NCBI GenBank assembly: GCA_963542695.1
Contig: CAUTYX010000008.1
Span: 20,870 to 84,869, forward strand
Length of the DNA: 64,000 bases
Source of the DNA: RUG100 sp963542695
GTDB taxonomy: Bacteria; Bacillota; Clostridia; Peptostreptococcales; Anaerovoracaceae
Direction: 5' to 3'
Position numbers and translations under genes: made by a program. Each line of letters starts with the position of its first letter. Within the stretch, counting starts at the first letter, position 1. The notes beneath the pieces are model-generated. The model saw nothing but the letters and a program-made list of their open reading frames with translations. It had not been told where the DNA came from and did not search any database. This document shows positions 34,744-43,404 of this stretch, one piece after another.

Positions 34744-34773
34744 ACAGACTCCACCTCACTTTCCTGCAATTTC

Positions 34774-35235
34774 TCAAAAGTCACTATAGTCGTCATCATC
34801 ATCTCCCCAGTCAGAAAGATCATTCCACTCTTTTGGCTCTGTCCAACTATTAAGAGGATTCTTTTTGGCGCCGGGCAAATTACTCTCGATTCCAAAGATA
34901 ATCATTATAGACAGATGTAAAGTGAAAAAACCGATGGCCGTACCTACAGCAGCGTACATGCCAAGCTGTAGGCTGAGGACGAAGACAACACCGTAAATCA
35001 ACATTCGGATAAAGTATCCACCAACCACCACTTTCTTTTCCGAAATAGCCAGCATCCTCTCTGCAAAAGCTACCAGAAGAATAAAATTAACCACAGTGGT
35101 AACGGTTCCGGCAAGAATTCCCACTAAGAAATTCCATTGCCATCTGATAATAGGCAGTGATATCAATTCCACTGCAATGGCCAATGCCAGGCAGTGGAGA
35201 AATATCCGATTCTTGAAATTCAACAAATCACTCAT
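34774..35235 (-). CDS. atpI: ATP synthase subunit I (AtpI-like membrane protein)
   Basis: The roughly 153-residue protein has four predicted membrane helices (about 12-110) and an unusual C-terminus of soluble residues ending in a Asp-rich run (WGDDDDDYSDF). Position first in the atp operon and its topology fit AtpI, which helps c-ring assembly or ion supply. A longer reading extends 37 residues upstream, but that part looks non-coding. The ATG at 35233-35235 has no Shine-Dalgarno sequence; a TATAAT ends six bases before it, so the mRNA may be leaderless. Family sequence conservation is low, so the name rests mostly on context. Confidence 0.8.
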   Translation of the reverse strand: MSDLLNFKNRIFLHCLALAIAVELISLPIIRWQWNFLVGILAGTVTTVVNFILLVAFAERMLAISEKKVVVGGYFIRMLIYGVVFVLSLQLGMYAAVGTAIGFFTLHLSIMIIFGIESNLPGAKKNPLNSWTEPKEWNDLSDWGDDDDDYSDF

Positions 35236-35241
35236 GATATT

Positions 35242-35269
35242 ATTATACGCTATTATTTTGCAAAGTAAA
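35242..35269 (-). promoter_or_regulatory. Promoter of the atp operon, six bases before the atpI ATG
   Basis: On the minus strand TTTACT (35264-35269), 16 bp, TATAAT (35242-35247). The predicted +1 falls on the A of the atpI ATG. It is the only promoter-like element I see upstream of the nine-gene operon. Confidence 0.55.
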
Positions 35270-35435
35270 TAACTTTGAAACAATTCATTTATTACTTTGC
35301 TGTCACAAGGTTCCGAAAATTCCCCAATTTCCAAACTTGTTCGCATTTTAGCTTTATTTTTATAACTATTTTGCTGTTTTTAAGGATTGAAGGCAAAATA
35401 AATTGATATTTTTTTATCACTATCGTTATAATCGG

Positions 35436-35915
35436 CTATTTTTCAACATTTTTCAGGATTTCCACTGCTAAATTAGCTTCCTTTAACATTTCCTGAGCCA
35501 TTTTATCCGGATACCCGTCTCGTACAACAATTCGACGGATGCCGGCATTAATAATCATCTTGGCACAAATGCTACAAGGTTGGTTGGTCACGTATATAGT
35601 GGCTCCTTCAATACTTTGGGCCAAGGTGGCTGCCTGAATAATGGCATTTTGCTCTGCATGAAGGGCACGACAAAGCTCATGCCGCTCGCCGGAAGGTACC
35701 CCTAGTTGCTGCCGAAGACATCCGCCGATTTCCCCGCAATGCGGCAGCCCTTTTGGAGCCCCGTTATAGCCGGTTGCAATCACATGGCGTTCTTTTACAA
35801 TAACCGCCCCTACCTGACGTCTAAGACAAGTAGAACGACTGGCGGCCAATTCCGCCATCTTCATAAAGTATTGATCCCAGCTGGGTCTGTTGTCCTCATA
35901 CATTTGTTTCTCCAT
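35436..35915 (-). CDS. dCMP/cytidine deaminase-family protein (ComEB-like)
   Basis: The 159-residue protein has the zinc deaminase motif: HAE (His86, Glu88) and PCSIC (Cys114, Cys117). The insertion with CGEIGGCLRQQ and the family's order fit deoxycytidylate deaminase, which makes dUMP for dTMP synthesis. In B. subtilis the homologue comEB is in the late competence operon; no other com genes are adjacent. It overlaps truA by 20 bp. A terminator was not seen; the 89 bp after it lead to the atpI region. Confidence 0.92.
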   Translation of the reverse strand: MEKQMYEDNRPSWDQYFMKMAELAASRSTCLRRQVGAVIVKERHVIATGYNGAPKGLPHCGEIGGCLRQQLGVPSGERHELCRALHAEQNAIIQAATLAQSIEGATIYVTNQPCSICAKMIINAGIRRIVVRDGYPDKMAQEMLKEANLAVEILKNVEK

Positions 35916-36726
35916 GGTTCCATTCCTCTTCGTAATATACTTTTGCCAAATAAAGACCTCTTGCCGGTGCTGTATGCCCGGCCTTTGTCCGGTCTTTCCC
36001 GTTGATTATTCCCGGGATGTCTTCCGGCCTGATTTTTCCAAGACCTACGTCTACCAATGTTCCGGCAATAATCCGTACCATGTTATACAAAAATCCATCT
36101 CCGGTAACAGCCACGGCAAAGGTTTTGGCACTAAAGGCTTCCGAGATTCCGGAATGTAATACCTCCTCGTGAAACTCTACCGGAAAAGCACCTTCAGAAA
36201 TATCCATTTGATATATAGTTCTGACGGTAGTTTCGCGTGGCGTACCGCCGGTTGCCTGAAAACAAGCGAAGTCGTGGGTGCCGATAACATATTCTGCCGC
36301 CTTTTTCATAGCTATTGTGTCAAGAACCGGACCAACTCTATAATACCTGTTTCTCACAAACGAGCTCATTACATTACCGTTGTAAATCCGGTAAATATAC
36401 GTCTTCCCTTTACAGTCAAAGCGGGCATGAAAATCCGGTTCTTTTTCTTCTGCCGAAAGAATCCGAATACTTCCCGGCAAACTGTTGTTTAGTGCATACG
36501 CAAGATTTTCCGTGGGAACTTTAAGGTCTTCTTTGAAGCTGGCTTTTTGATCTAAACCATGAACACCGGCATCGGTTCTGCTGCAGCCGTTAATCAACAC
36601 CGATTTACCACATAAAGATGACAAGGCCTTTTCTATTTCCCCTTGTACCGTCTGCTGTCCCGGCTGTCTCTGCCAGCCTGAAAAAGGGGTTCCATCATAG
36701 CTGATTGTCAGTAAAATATTCTTCAT
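35896..36726 (-). CDS. truA: tRNA pseudouridine(38-40) synthase
   Basis: The 276-residue enzyme isomerises uridines 38-40 in the tRNA anticodon arm. The catalytic Asp52 is in SRTDAGVHGLDQ; YDGTPFSGWQRQ near residue 10 and NMVRIIAGTLVDVGLGK near 220 are also typical. I start at the ATG at 36724-36726 with AAGGA 7 bp before it; an 11-residue longer reading overlaps yhbY and is less likely. It lies between the deaminase and yhbY, both close or overlapping. Confidence 0.96.
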   Translation of the reverse strand: MKNILLTISYDGTPFSGWQRQPGQQTVQGEIEKALSSLCGKSVLINGCSRTDAGVHGLDQKASFKEDLKVPTENLAYALNNSLPGSIRILSAEEKEPDFHARFDCKGKTYIYRIYNGNVMSSFVRNRYYRVGPVLDTIAMKKAAEYVIGTHDFACFQATGGTPRETTVRTIYQMDISEGAFPVEFHEEVLHSGISEAFSAKTFAVAVTGDGFLYNMVRIIAGTLVDVGLGKIRPEDIPGIINGKDRTKAGHTAPARGLYLAKVYYEEEWNHGETNV

Positions 36727-36742
36727 GCTCCCGTCCTTCTCT

Positions 36743-37045
36743 TTACCGCGGAAGCACAATTCTTTCTTTTAAATCGTCTTTCCTTGATTCTCGGTACAAA
36801 ACAAATTTACGTCCAATGGCCTGTACGAATTCGGCTTGTAGCATTTCTGCAGCCCGGTTAGCCGCCGCCTTTGGTTCCAGCGTGCAACCTTCCTGCAGTT
36901 TCACCTTAATGAGTTCTCTGTTTTCAAGACACACATCCATTTCCCCCATGACATTTTCTGTCAATCCGTCTCGACCGACTAACACTATGGGGCTAAGACT
37001 ATGGCCCAGTTTTTTTAAATAGCTTCTTTGCTTTCCTGTTAACAT
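36743..37045 (-). CDS. yhbY: YhbY/CRM-domain RNA-binding protein
   Basis: The 100-residue protein is a single CRS1-YhbY domain: LTGKQRSYLKKLGHSLSPIVLVG at the start, then GREL-like ENRELIKVKL and the GRKFVLYR strand near the end. Family members bind pre-50S ribosomal particles. I start at the ATG 37043-37045, preceded by AAGGAGC; a longer 113-residue reading lacks a ribosome binding site. Confidence 0.93.
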   Translation of the reverse strand: MLTGKQRSYLKKLGHSLSPIVLVGRDGLTENVMGEMDVCLENRELIKVKLQEGCTLEPKAAANRAAEMLQAEFVQAIGRKFVLYRESRKDDLKERIVLPR

Positions 37046-37123
37046 ATATTTGCTCCTTATATTCTCTTCTATTATTTGCCACAAAATTGGGTTTTCAAAA
37101 CCGAGGAAAGAAAACCGGTTTTC

Positions 37124-37816
37124 CTAAAACCACTGATGTAAAATTACAATATATGCTGCGCCGGCTCCACATAGAAAAGGGCCCATAGGAACCGTATCTT
37201 TCCTTGTAAGGCGCCGGGCAATTATCTGTATGCCTCCATAAATGCCACATCCAAAAGATCCGGCTGCAACGACAAACAGCGCCCCGTGCCATCCGACCAA
37301 AAGCCCCATGGCAGCGCAAAGTTTTACATCACCAAACCCCATAGCCTCTTTACCATAGATGGCTCTTGCAATGACCCAAATACCAAGCATAATGCCACCG
37401 CCGACGGCTAATCCCTTTATCATCGTCATAGCATCGGCACCTACCGGAAGGAACCCTAGTGCCATTACCGCCAATACCAGTATCAACTGATCCGGCAAAA
37501 TTTTGTATTTCCCATCGACCCAGGCCAACAGTAACAACAACCAGCAAGCGCAAAGACCGGCAACGGCATATTGCCAATCAGACACCCCCATATAGATGCC
37601 TACGACAATAAAACTAGCTGAAAACACCCATTTCCAAGGCCAGCTTTTTATACGCTGACCCCCTTCCACGGAAACTTCTTTGGATGGCTCCTCTCCATAA
37701 TCACAAAGCCAGGTGTCCGGCAGTCGATTAAACATATAAACGGCGCCGTTGCCGGCTATAAATCCAACAACGATCGCCGCTACAATTATAATGATCACAC
37801 CGGTCAATGTATCCAA
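37124..37816 (-). CDS. Prepilin peptidase (A24 family), orphan
   Basis: The 230-residue membrane protein has the A24 aspartates: Asp101 in AWVDGKYKILPDQL and Asp163 in GFGDVKLCAAMG (GxGD motif). There are about six to seven hydrophobic segments. The CxxC...CxxC methyltransferase loop of full PilD is absent; about residues 32-60 form a short cytoplasmic loop without it. No pilin or secretion genes are near, so its substrate is unknown. The start is a TTG about 12 bp after GGGAG and is uncertain. It follows glnS by 17 bp. Confidence 0.85.
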   Translation of the reverse strand: MDTLTGVIIIIVAAIVVGFIAGNGAVYMFNRLPDTWLCDYGEEPSKEVSVEGGQRIKSWPWKWVFSASFIVVGIYMGVSDWQYAVAGLCACWLLLLLAWVDGKYKILPDQLILVLAVMALGFLPVGADAMTMIKGLAVGGGIMLGIWVIARAIYGKEAMGFGDVKLCAAMGLLVGWHGALFVVAAGSFGCGIYGGIQIIARRLTRKDTVPMGPFLCGAGAAYIVILHQWF

Positions 37817-37833
37817 TACAGTCTTCTACTCCC

Positions 37834-39486
37834 TTATTTCACCACGCTAAAGCTACTCTTTAAGCCAACAATACTGTTAAAGACTTTCTCTTTGTCGGTG
37901 GACAATTTACTGTCAGCAATATAGTATCCATGACGGAAAAACTGAAAAGATTCTCCCGGCTTTACCTCTGCAATAGAAGGTTCAGCCATAGCGGTAATTT
38001 CTTTTACCGAATCGGGGTTTAGCTGCTGACTGCCGTCTTCGTTATCACAGTAGAGATAGTCGTACTCACGAATGCGAATCGGCACAGCAGAGTCCGCTGC
38101 AATACAGTGAATGGTTCCCTTTACTTTACGGCCATCAAATCCCGATCCGGATCTCGTTTCCGGATCATATGTACAATGCAGCTCCTTAATGGATCCGTCT
38201 TCATTTTTAATTACTTCCCGGCATGTAATAAAGTAAGCTCCTTTAAAACGAACTTCATTACCCGGGTACAAGCGACGATATTTCTTTACAGGAACTTCCA
38301 TAAAGTCATTGCCGTCAATGTACAACTCCCTGCCAAAGGGAATGGTTCTGGTTCCCATCTCCGGTACATTTCGGTTGTTTTCCAACTCCATTTCTTCTGT
38401 CTGATCCTCCGGATAGTTGGTAATGACCACCTTAATTGGATCGAAGATTACATTCTTAGAAGCCACCTTGTTTTGAAGATCTTCTCGAACACAGTGTTCC
38501 AGCAATGACATTTCTACGGTACTGTTTGCTTTGGAAACACCTATCCGTTCACAGAAATCACGAATGGCTTCCGGCGTGTATCCGCGACGTCGCAAACCGG
38601 CAATCGTAGGCATCCGCGGGTCGTCCCAGCCTTCTACATCACCGCTGTCAACAAGCCCTTTCAACAGACGCTTGCTCATAACGGTGTTGGTAATATTCAG
38701 TCGTGCAAATTCGATTTGCTGTGGCTGCGGATTCCACCATCCCAGCTGGTCAAGGGTCCAGTCATATAGGGGACGGTGATCTTCAAATTCCAATGTACAA
38801 ATAGAGTGGGAAATCCCCTCAATGGCATCCTCAATAGGATGTGCAAAATCATACATGGGGTAAAGGCACCATTTATCTCCCGTATTGTGATGGGTGACAT
38901 GGGCAATCCGGTAAATCACCGGATCTCGCATGTTTAGATTGGGGCTGGCCATATCAATTTTGGCTCGCAGCACCTTTTCTCCATCATCGTATTTTCCGTC
39001 CCGCATTTCCCGGAATAATTTTAAATTTTCCTCTATGCTGCGGTTTCTATAAGGACTTTCTTTCCCCGGCTTTGTAAGGGTTCCACGATACTGGCGAATT
39101 TCATCGGGAGAAAGATCGCAAACATATGCCTTTCCCTTATTAATCAACTCTTCGGCAGCTTCGTACATAGTCTGGAAATAGTCAGAAGCCCATAACTTCT
39201 TTTCCCACTGAAAACCCAGCCAACGAATATCTTCTTCAATGGAATCTACGTATTCCATGTCCTCTTTTATCGGGTTGGTATCATCATATCGCAGGTTGCA
39301 TTTCCCCTGGTATTTTTTTGCTGTTGTAAAATTCAAGCAAATAGATTTGGCATGACCAATATGTAAATATCCATTGGGTTCCGGCGGGAAGCGAGTATAT
39401 ACCTGGCCGCCATATTTACCGGCGGCATTATCTTCATCGATTATTTTATGAATAAAATTCGAGGAATTGTTTTCGATTTCAGCCAT
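37834..39486 (-). CDS. glnS: Glutaminyl-tRNA synthetase
   Basis: The 550-residue class I synthetase has RFPPEPNGYLHIGHAKS (HIGH motif, near 35) and VMSKRLLKGLV (KMSKS-like, near 260), both typical of GlnRS rather than GluRS, and a C-terminal anticodon-binding beta-barrel region. The ATG at 39484-39486 follows AAAAGGAG; an 18-residue longer reading is not supported. Many Firmicutes make Gln-tRNA by GatCAB amidation instead; a direct GlnRS is found in some Clostridia. I see no T-box in the 123-bp divergent gap to coaBC. Confidence 0.96.
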   Translation of the reverse strand: MAEIENNSSNFIHKIIDEDNAAGKYGGQVYTRFPPEPNGYLHIGHAKSICLNFTTAKKYQGKCNLRYDDTNPIKEDMEYVDSIEEDIRWLGFQWEKKLWASDYFQTMYEAAEELINKGKAYVCDLSPDEIRQYRGTLTKPGKESPYRNRSIEENLKLFREMRDGKYDDGEKVLRAKIDMASPNLNMRDPVIYRIAHVTHHNTGDKWCLYPMYDFAHPIEDAIEGISHSICTLEFEDHRPLYDWTLDQLGWWNPQPQQIEFARLNITNTVMSKRLLKGLVDSGDVEGWDDPRMPTIAGLRRRGYTPEAIRDFCERIGVSKANSTVEMSLLEHCVREDLQNKVASKNVIFDPIKVVITNYPEDQTEEMELENNRNVPEMGTRTIPFGRELYIDGNDFMEVPVKKYRRLYPGNEVRFKGAYFITCREVIKNEDGSIKELHCTYDPETRSGSGFDGRKVKGTIHCIAADSAVPIRIREYDYLYCDNEDGSQQLNPDSVKEITAMAEPSIAEVKPGESFQFFRHGYYIADSKLSTDKEKVFNSIVGLKSSFSVVK

Positions 39487-39609
39487 TGTAATCTCCTTTT
39501 TTGCATTAATTACAAGAGGGGACATCCCCCACACATTCACGTTGATTTCTTGAAAATTATATCATAGAATAAATGAATAATCCATATTGCGAAACAAGGG
39601 AGAATCAAG

Positions 39610-40806
39610 ATGTTACAAGGAAAAACAGTACTGCTCGGGGTAACCGGAAGCATTGCCGCCTACAAAACGGCATATTTGGCTAGTGCCTTATCAAAACAAG
39701 GCTGTAACGTCCATGTTATCATGACGAAGAATGCCTGCGAGTTTATCTCTCCCCTTACTTTTGAAACCTTAACCGGCAATCGCTGTGTTACAAACCCCTT
39801 CGATAGAAACTTCCAGCACAAGGTAGAGCATGTTTCTTTGGCAAAGGCTGCCGATTTAGTAATGATTGCGCCGGCTTCTGCCAACTGCATTGCAAAACTG
39901 GCTCATGGCATCGCCGATGATATGCTGACCACTACTGTATTGGCCTGCAAAAAACCTGTTTTAGTCTCCCCGGCCATGAATACGGCTATGTATGAAAACC
40001 CGGCTACACAAGACAACTTGCAACTTCTAAAAAGCAGAGGGATTCATATTATCGAACCGGCAACAGGCTTGCTGGCTTGTGAAGATGTAGGCACGGGGAA
40101 AATGCCGGAACCGGCGCTTTTAGAAAAGCATATCCTGGCGCATTTGGCAGCCGAAAAAGATATGATCGGAAAAAAGGTTGTTGTAACAGCAGGACCCACC
40201 AGAGAAGACATTGACCCGGTCCGGTACATCACTAATCATTCCAGCGGAAAGATGGGATATGCACTGGCAGAAGCAGCTATGCTGCGTGGTGCAAAGATTA
40301 CCTTAATAAGCGGCCCCACTAATTTGGAACCGCCGCTTAATGTGACCACCGTCCCTATTAATAACGCCCAAGAAATGTATCAAGCCGTTATAGATGCTGC
40401 CGGTGATGCCGACTTTATTTTTAAAGCAGCTGCCGTTGCCGATTACACTCCGGCCCAGCCGGCACAAGAAAAGGTCAAGAAAAAAGAAGGAGATCTGTCC
40501 ATTCCATTAGCTCGCACCAAAGACATCCTACTTCAACTGGGACAACAAAAAAAGCCATCTCAGTTTATTTGCGGCTTTTCAATGGAAACACAGGACTTGT
40601 TACAAAATTCTTCTGCTAAATTAAAAAGGAAGAATGCGGATATGATTGCCGCCAACAGCCTACGGGTTGCCGATGCCGGCTTTGGCTCCGATACCAATGT
40701 TATGACTCTTATTACAAAAGATGGCATAGAAGAATTGCCAAAGATGTCAAAACACCAAGTGGCCATGACCATTATTGACCGGGCTCTTTCTATGACCGAA
40801 AAATAA
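39610..40806 (+). CDS. coaBC: Bifunctional phosphopantothenoylcysteine decarboxylase / synthetase
   Basis: The 398-residue protein catalyses two steps of coenzyme A synthesis. The N-terminal flavin-dependent CoaC half (about 1-180) shows LGVTGSIAAYKTA, the His region with KVEHVSLAKAAD and SPAMNTAMYENPA. The C-terminal CoaB half starts near VVVTAGPTREDIDPVRYITN (about 195) and includes SSGKMGYALAEAA. AGGGAG precedes the ATG. It is convergent with the sensor kinase gene, 3 bp apart. Confidence 0.96.
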   Translation: MLQGKTVLLGVTGSIAAYKTAYLASALSKQGCNVHVIMTKNACEFISPLTFETLTGNRCVTNPFDRNFQHKVEHVSLAKAADLVMIAPASANCIAKLAHGIADDMLTTTVLACKKPVLVSPAMNTAMYENPATQDNLQLLKSRGIHIIEPATGLLACEDVGTGKMPEPALLEKHILAHLAAEKDMIGKKVVVTAGPTREDIDPVRYITNHSSGKMGYALAEAAMLRGAKITLISGPTNLEPPLNVTTVPINNAQEMYQAVIDAAGDADFIFKAAAVADYTPAQPAQEKVKKKEGDLSIPLARTKDILLQLGQQKKPSQFICGFSMETQDLLQNSSAKLKRKNADMIAANSLRVADAGFGSDTNVMTLITKDGIEELPKMSKHQVAMTIIDRALSMTEK

Positions 40807-40809
40807 AAT

Positions 40810-42054
40810 CTATTGTCTTTTGAAGGTTACCCCAAAGGTGGTGCCTTCTTTTTTATTGCTGGCAACATGTATTTTGGCACCGTGATCGTCGGCGATAGAT
40901 TTTGCAATGGCAAGGCCAAGACCATATCCCCCGGCGTCTTCTTCTCTGTTTCTTGCCTTATTGGCACGGTAAAACCGCTCAAAGAGGTGGGGCATATCTT
41001 CTGTCCCGATGGGATCTCCTTGATTATTAACAGTAAATTCCGGACGACCGCCTTTGGTAATGAGCGACACTTTTATATCCGTACCCTTCTCCCCGTATTT
41101 AATGGCATTGTCAAGGAGGATATAGACAAGCTGTTTCAACCGAACGGTATCACCGGAAATAGTAATATCGGTATCCACATCACCATAATCAATACCGCTG
41201 CCCTTTTCAAAAGCCACCGGTTCAAACTGCAGGGAGATATCCATAATCAATTCTCCCAGTGGCACTGCCGAAAGGACGGTGGTGGATTTATTTGCATCCA
41301 GCCGTGCCAGGTACAGTAGATTGTCCACCAATTCTTTCATATGACCGGCTTCTGCCTGGGAGTTTTCAATCCACTTGCGCTGCTTTTCCGCACTCCATTC
41401 TTTGTGGGAAAGCAAAATGTTGTTGTTTGCCAGAATCACTGTCAACGGAGTTTTTAACTCGTGGCTGGCATCGGCGACGAATTGCTGTTGTTGATTCCAC
41501 GCCTTGTTGAGAGGACGGATGGCCAAGGTAGATAAAAACCAACTGACTACAAACATTATCACCATGAGAGAACAAAACAAAGTGATGGCTATAGTAAGCA
41601 AAGAAAACATATATTTATTTAGCTGGCTGTTATTAATAAAGGCAATGGTAGAATAGCCGGTATTTAAATCATATACTCTTTTGTACATCAAATCGTATTT
41701 AGAAAGCTTCCCCATAGTTCCATTGGAGGAAATCACTTTCTCCACTACATCGTGCCAGTTTTCTACTTCTGCTAATTCGTTTTCATTGCCGTCGCTGCTG
41801 ATAATATCTCCGTCCGGATCAACAATGACAGAAAAGGTCTTAAAGGCGTGAGTGTTATCCATGTAACCATCGTCTGCCACCGCCCCTGCCGATTGGTGAA
41901 GTCCTGCGTTAACAGCGGCATTCAAAGCACCTACCAGTTGTCTGGTCTGCTGCTGATACAACACGTATCCAAAGATTGTCATTCCCAAAAGAATGACAAA
42001 TCCCACCAATACCATGGTGATTAAGATAAAGCGATGTTGTAGCTTTCTAATCAT
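40810..42054 (-). CDS. Sensor histidine kinase
   Basis: The 414-residue membrane kinase has two membrane helices (about 10-33 and 150-176), an extracellular sensor of about 115 residues, a HisKA domain with His198 in DASHELKTPLTVI and a HATPase domain with DNAIKYG and GGYGLGLAIAKSI. The ligand is unknown. It overlaps the response regulator gene upstream by 8 bp, so the two form one two-component system. No HAMP domain is obvious. Confidence 0.93.
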   Translation of the reverse strand: MIRKLQHRFILITMVLVGFVILLGMTIFGYVLYQQQTRQLVGALNAAVNAGLHQSAGAVADDGYMDNTHAFKTFSVIVDPDGDIISSDGNENELAEVENWHDVVEKVISSNGTMGKLSKYDLMYKRVYDLNTGYSTIAFINNSQLNKYMFSLLTIAITLFCSLMVIMFVVSWFLSTLAIRPLNKAWNQQQQFVADASHELKTPLTVILANNNILLSHKEWSAEKQRKWIENSQAEAGHMKELVDNLLYLARLDANKSTTVLSAVPLGELIMDISLQFEPVAFEKGSGIDYGDVDTDITISGDTVRLKQLVYILLDNAIKYGEKGTDIKVSLITKGGRPEFTVNNQGDPIGTEDMPHLFERFYRANKARNREEDAGGYGLGLAIAKSIADDHGAKIHVASNKKEGTTFGVTFKRQ

Positions 42055-42727
42055 TCCTGCCGTCCTCTAGTCGATACCCAACCTTCCGAAGAGCCGTGAT
42101 GGTCACTGAGGTTTTTAGGAAGGCAAATTTTTTCCGCAAAAAGGAAATATACGCTTCCACATTGTTATCGGAGGCATCCGAGTCGTATCCCCACACTTTA
42201 ACAATCATATCCTCTTTTGTAATAACGCCCCCCGGAGTTGCCATGAGAAGCTTTAGTATTTCAAATTCTTTGAAGTTTAGATGGATCAACTTTCCTCCAC
42301 ACTTCAAATCACAGGAATCAAGATCCACTGTCAAGTCTCCGAATTTCATCTCATCCAGCACCACTTCTCCCTGTCGTCTTGTCAATGCACGAACTCGAGC
42401 CAAAAGTTCTTCCGGTTCAAAGGGTTTTGTCATGTAATCATCGGCACCGCAGTCTAATCCTTTTACTTTATCTCCGGTACTGGATCTGGCCGTCAACATT
42501 ATAATTGGGGTTTGGTGCTTTTCCTTCCTCAGTCTGCGCGCAATTTCATAGCCATCCATTCCCGGCAGCATAATATCAAGAATAATGACATCATAAATAC
42601 CACTGGCAGCATAGTCGTATCCGTCTTCTCCATCGTAAACAATATCTACCATGTATTTTTGTTCTGACAAAATCTGTCCCAAGGCTTCCGCCAACCGCAC
42701 TTCATCTTCTACTACTAAAATTTGCAT
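42047..42727 (-). CDS. OmpR/PhoB-family response regulator
   Basis: The 226-residue protein has a receiver domain (1-115) with Asp51 in IILDIMLPGMDG and Lys near 101 (MTKPFEPEELLARVRA), then a winged-helix DNA-binding domain (about 130-225) with EFEILKLLM and VWGYDSDASDNNVEAYISFL. It pairs with the kinase that overlaps its 3' end. GAGGGATGG lies before the ATG. Targets are unknown. Confidence 0.94.
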   Translation of the reverse strand: MQILVVEDEVRLAEALGQILSEQKYMVDIVYDGEDGYDYAASGIYDVIILDIMLPGMDGYEIARRLRKEKHQTPIIMLTARSSTGDKVKGLDCGADDYMTKPFEPEELLARVRALTRRQGEVVLDEMKFGDLTVDLDSCDLKCGGKLIHLNFKEFEILKLLMATPGGVITKEDMIVKVWGYDSDASDNNVEAYISFLRKKFAFLKTSVTITALRKVGYRLEDGRND

Positions 42728-42803
42728 AGTCTACCATCCCTCTATTGTTCTACGGCTTATCTTTTATGTTTTGGAACCACAGAATACAGTGAACAATTGA
42801 AAA

Positions 42804-42834
42804 CGGTCTGAAATAATCCACTTATTTCAGACCG
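42804..42834. terminator. Terminator after the isochorismatase-family gene
   Basis: CGGTCTGAAATAA (42804-42816) and TTATTTCAGACCG (42822-42834) form a perfect 13-bp stem with a 5-nt loop, followed by GTTTTC on the minus strand. It ends the surE-isochorismatase transcript 15 bp after the stop. Confidence 0.85.
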
Positions 42835-42849
42835 AAAACATGTTTTTTG

Positions 42850-43404
42850 CTATTTTACAATATTGGAAATCGCCTTGAAATCAGGGCTTTCAGAAGTTAC
42901 CAGCAGTTCAAATAAAGCGGCTTCATAGGTGGTTACCGTAGCACCTGCAGCTCCTAATCGATTCATAGCTTCCTGGTGATCATCCGTCCGGCGGCTGGTG
43001 CAGCAATCAGAAATGACATAGACTTCGTAACCGGCAGCCAGTAAATCAAAGGATGTTTGCATCATGCAAACATGAGACTCTACCCCAAAAATCATAATGG
43101 TTTTCTTTCCGGTATCTTTGACAGCTTCGGGGAATCCTTCTACCTTCATGGCACTAAAGCTGCGTTTTTCAATGAATGTGGCATCCTCTCCGGCTGCCGC
43201 TTTTACCGATGCAATGGTCTCTCCCAGACCTCTTGTGTACTGCTGGGAAAAAATTCTTGGGATCCCGAAAACTTTCAATCCTTCTAAAAACTTCACCGTA
43301 TTCGCTTCTACTTCCTCTTGCCCTGCCATGGCCGGCATCAAATTTTCCTGTAAATCGATACCGATAGCGGCAACGTCTTCGCGATTCATCATATATGGAT
43401 TCAT
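42850..43404 (-). CDS. Isochorismatase-family hydrolase
   Basis: The 184-residue cysteine hydrolase has the triad of the fold: Asp in IGIDLQENLMPAM, Lys in FIEKRSFSAM and Cys in VESHVCMMQTSFDLL. Substrates in this family range from isochorismate to nicotinamide and ureides, and the sequence does not decide. I start at the ATG 43402-43404 after GGAGGA; this ATG overlaps the surE stop as ATGA, so the pair is translationally coupled. Coupling to the nucleotidase SurE might point to nucleotide or NAD-related salvage, but that is speculative. Confidence 0.9.
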   Translation of the reverse strand: MNPYMMNREDVAAIGIDLQENLMPAMAGQEEVEANTVKFLEGLKVFGIPRIFSQQYTRGLGETIASVKAAAGEDATFIEKRSFSAMKVEGFPEAVKDTGKKTIMIFGVESHVCMMQTSFDLLAAGYEVYVISDCCTSRRTDDHQEAMNRLGAAGATVTTYEAALFELLVTSESPDFKAISNIVK

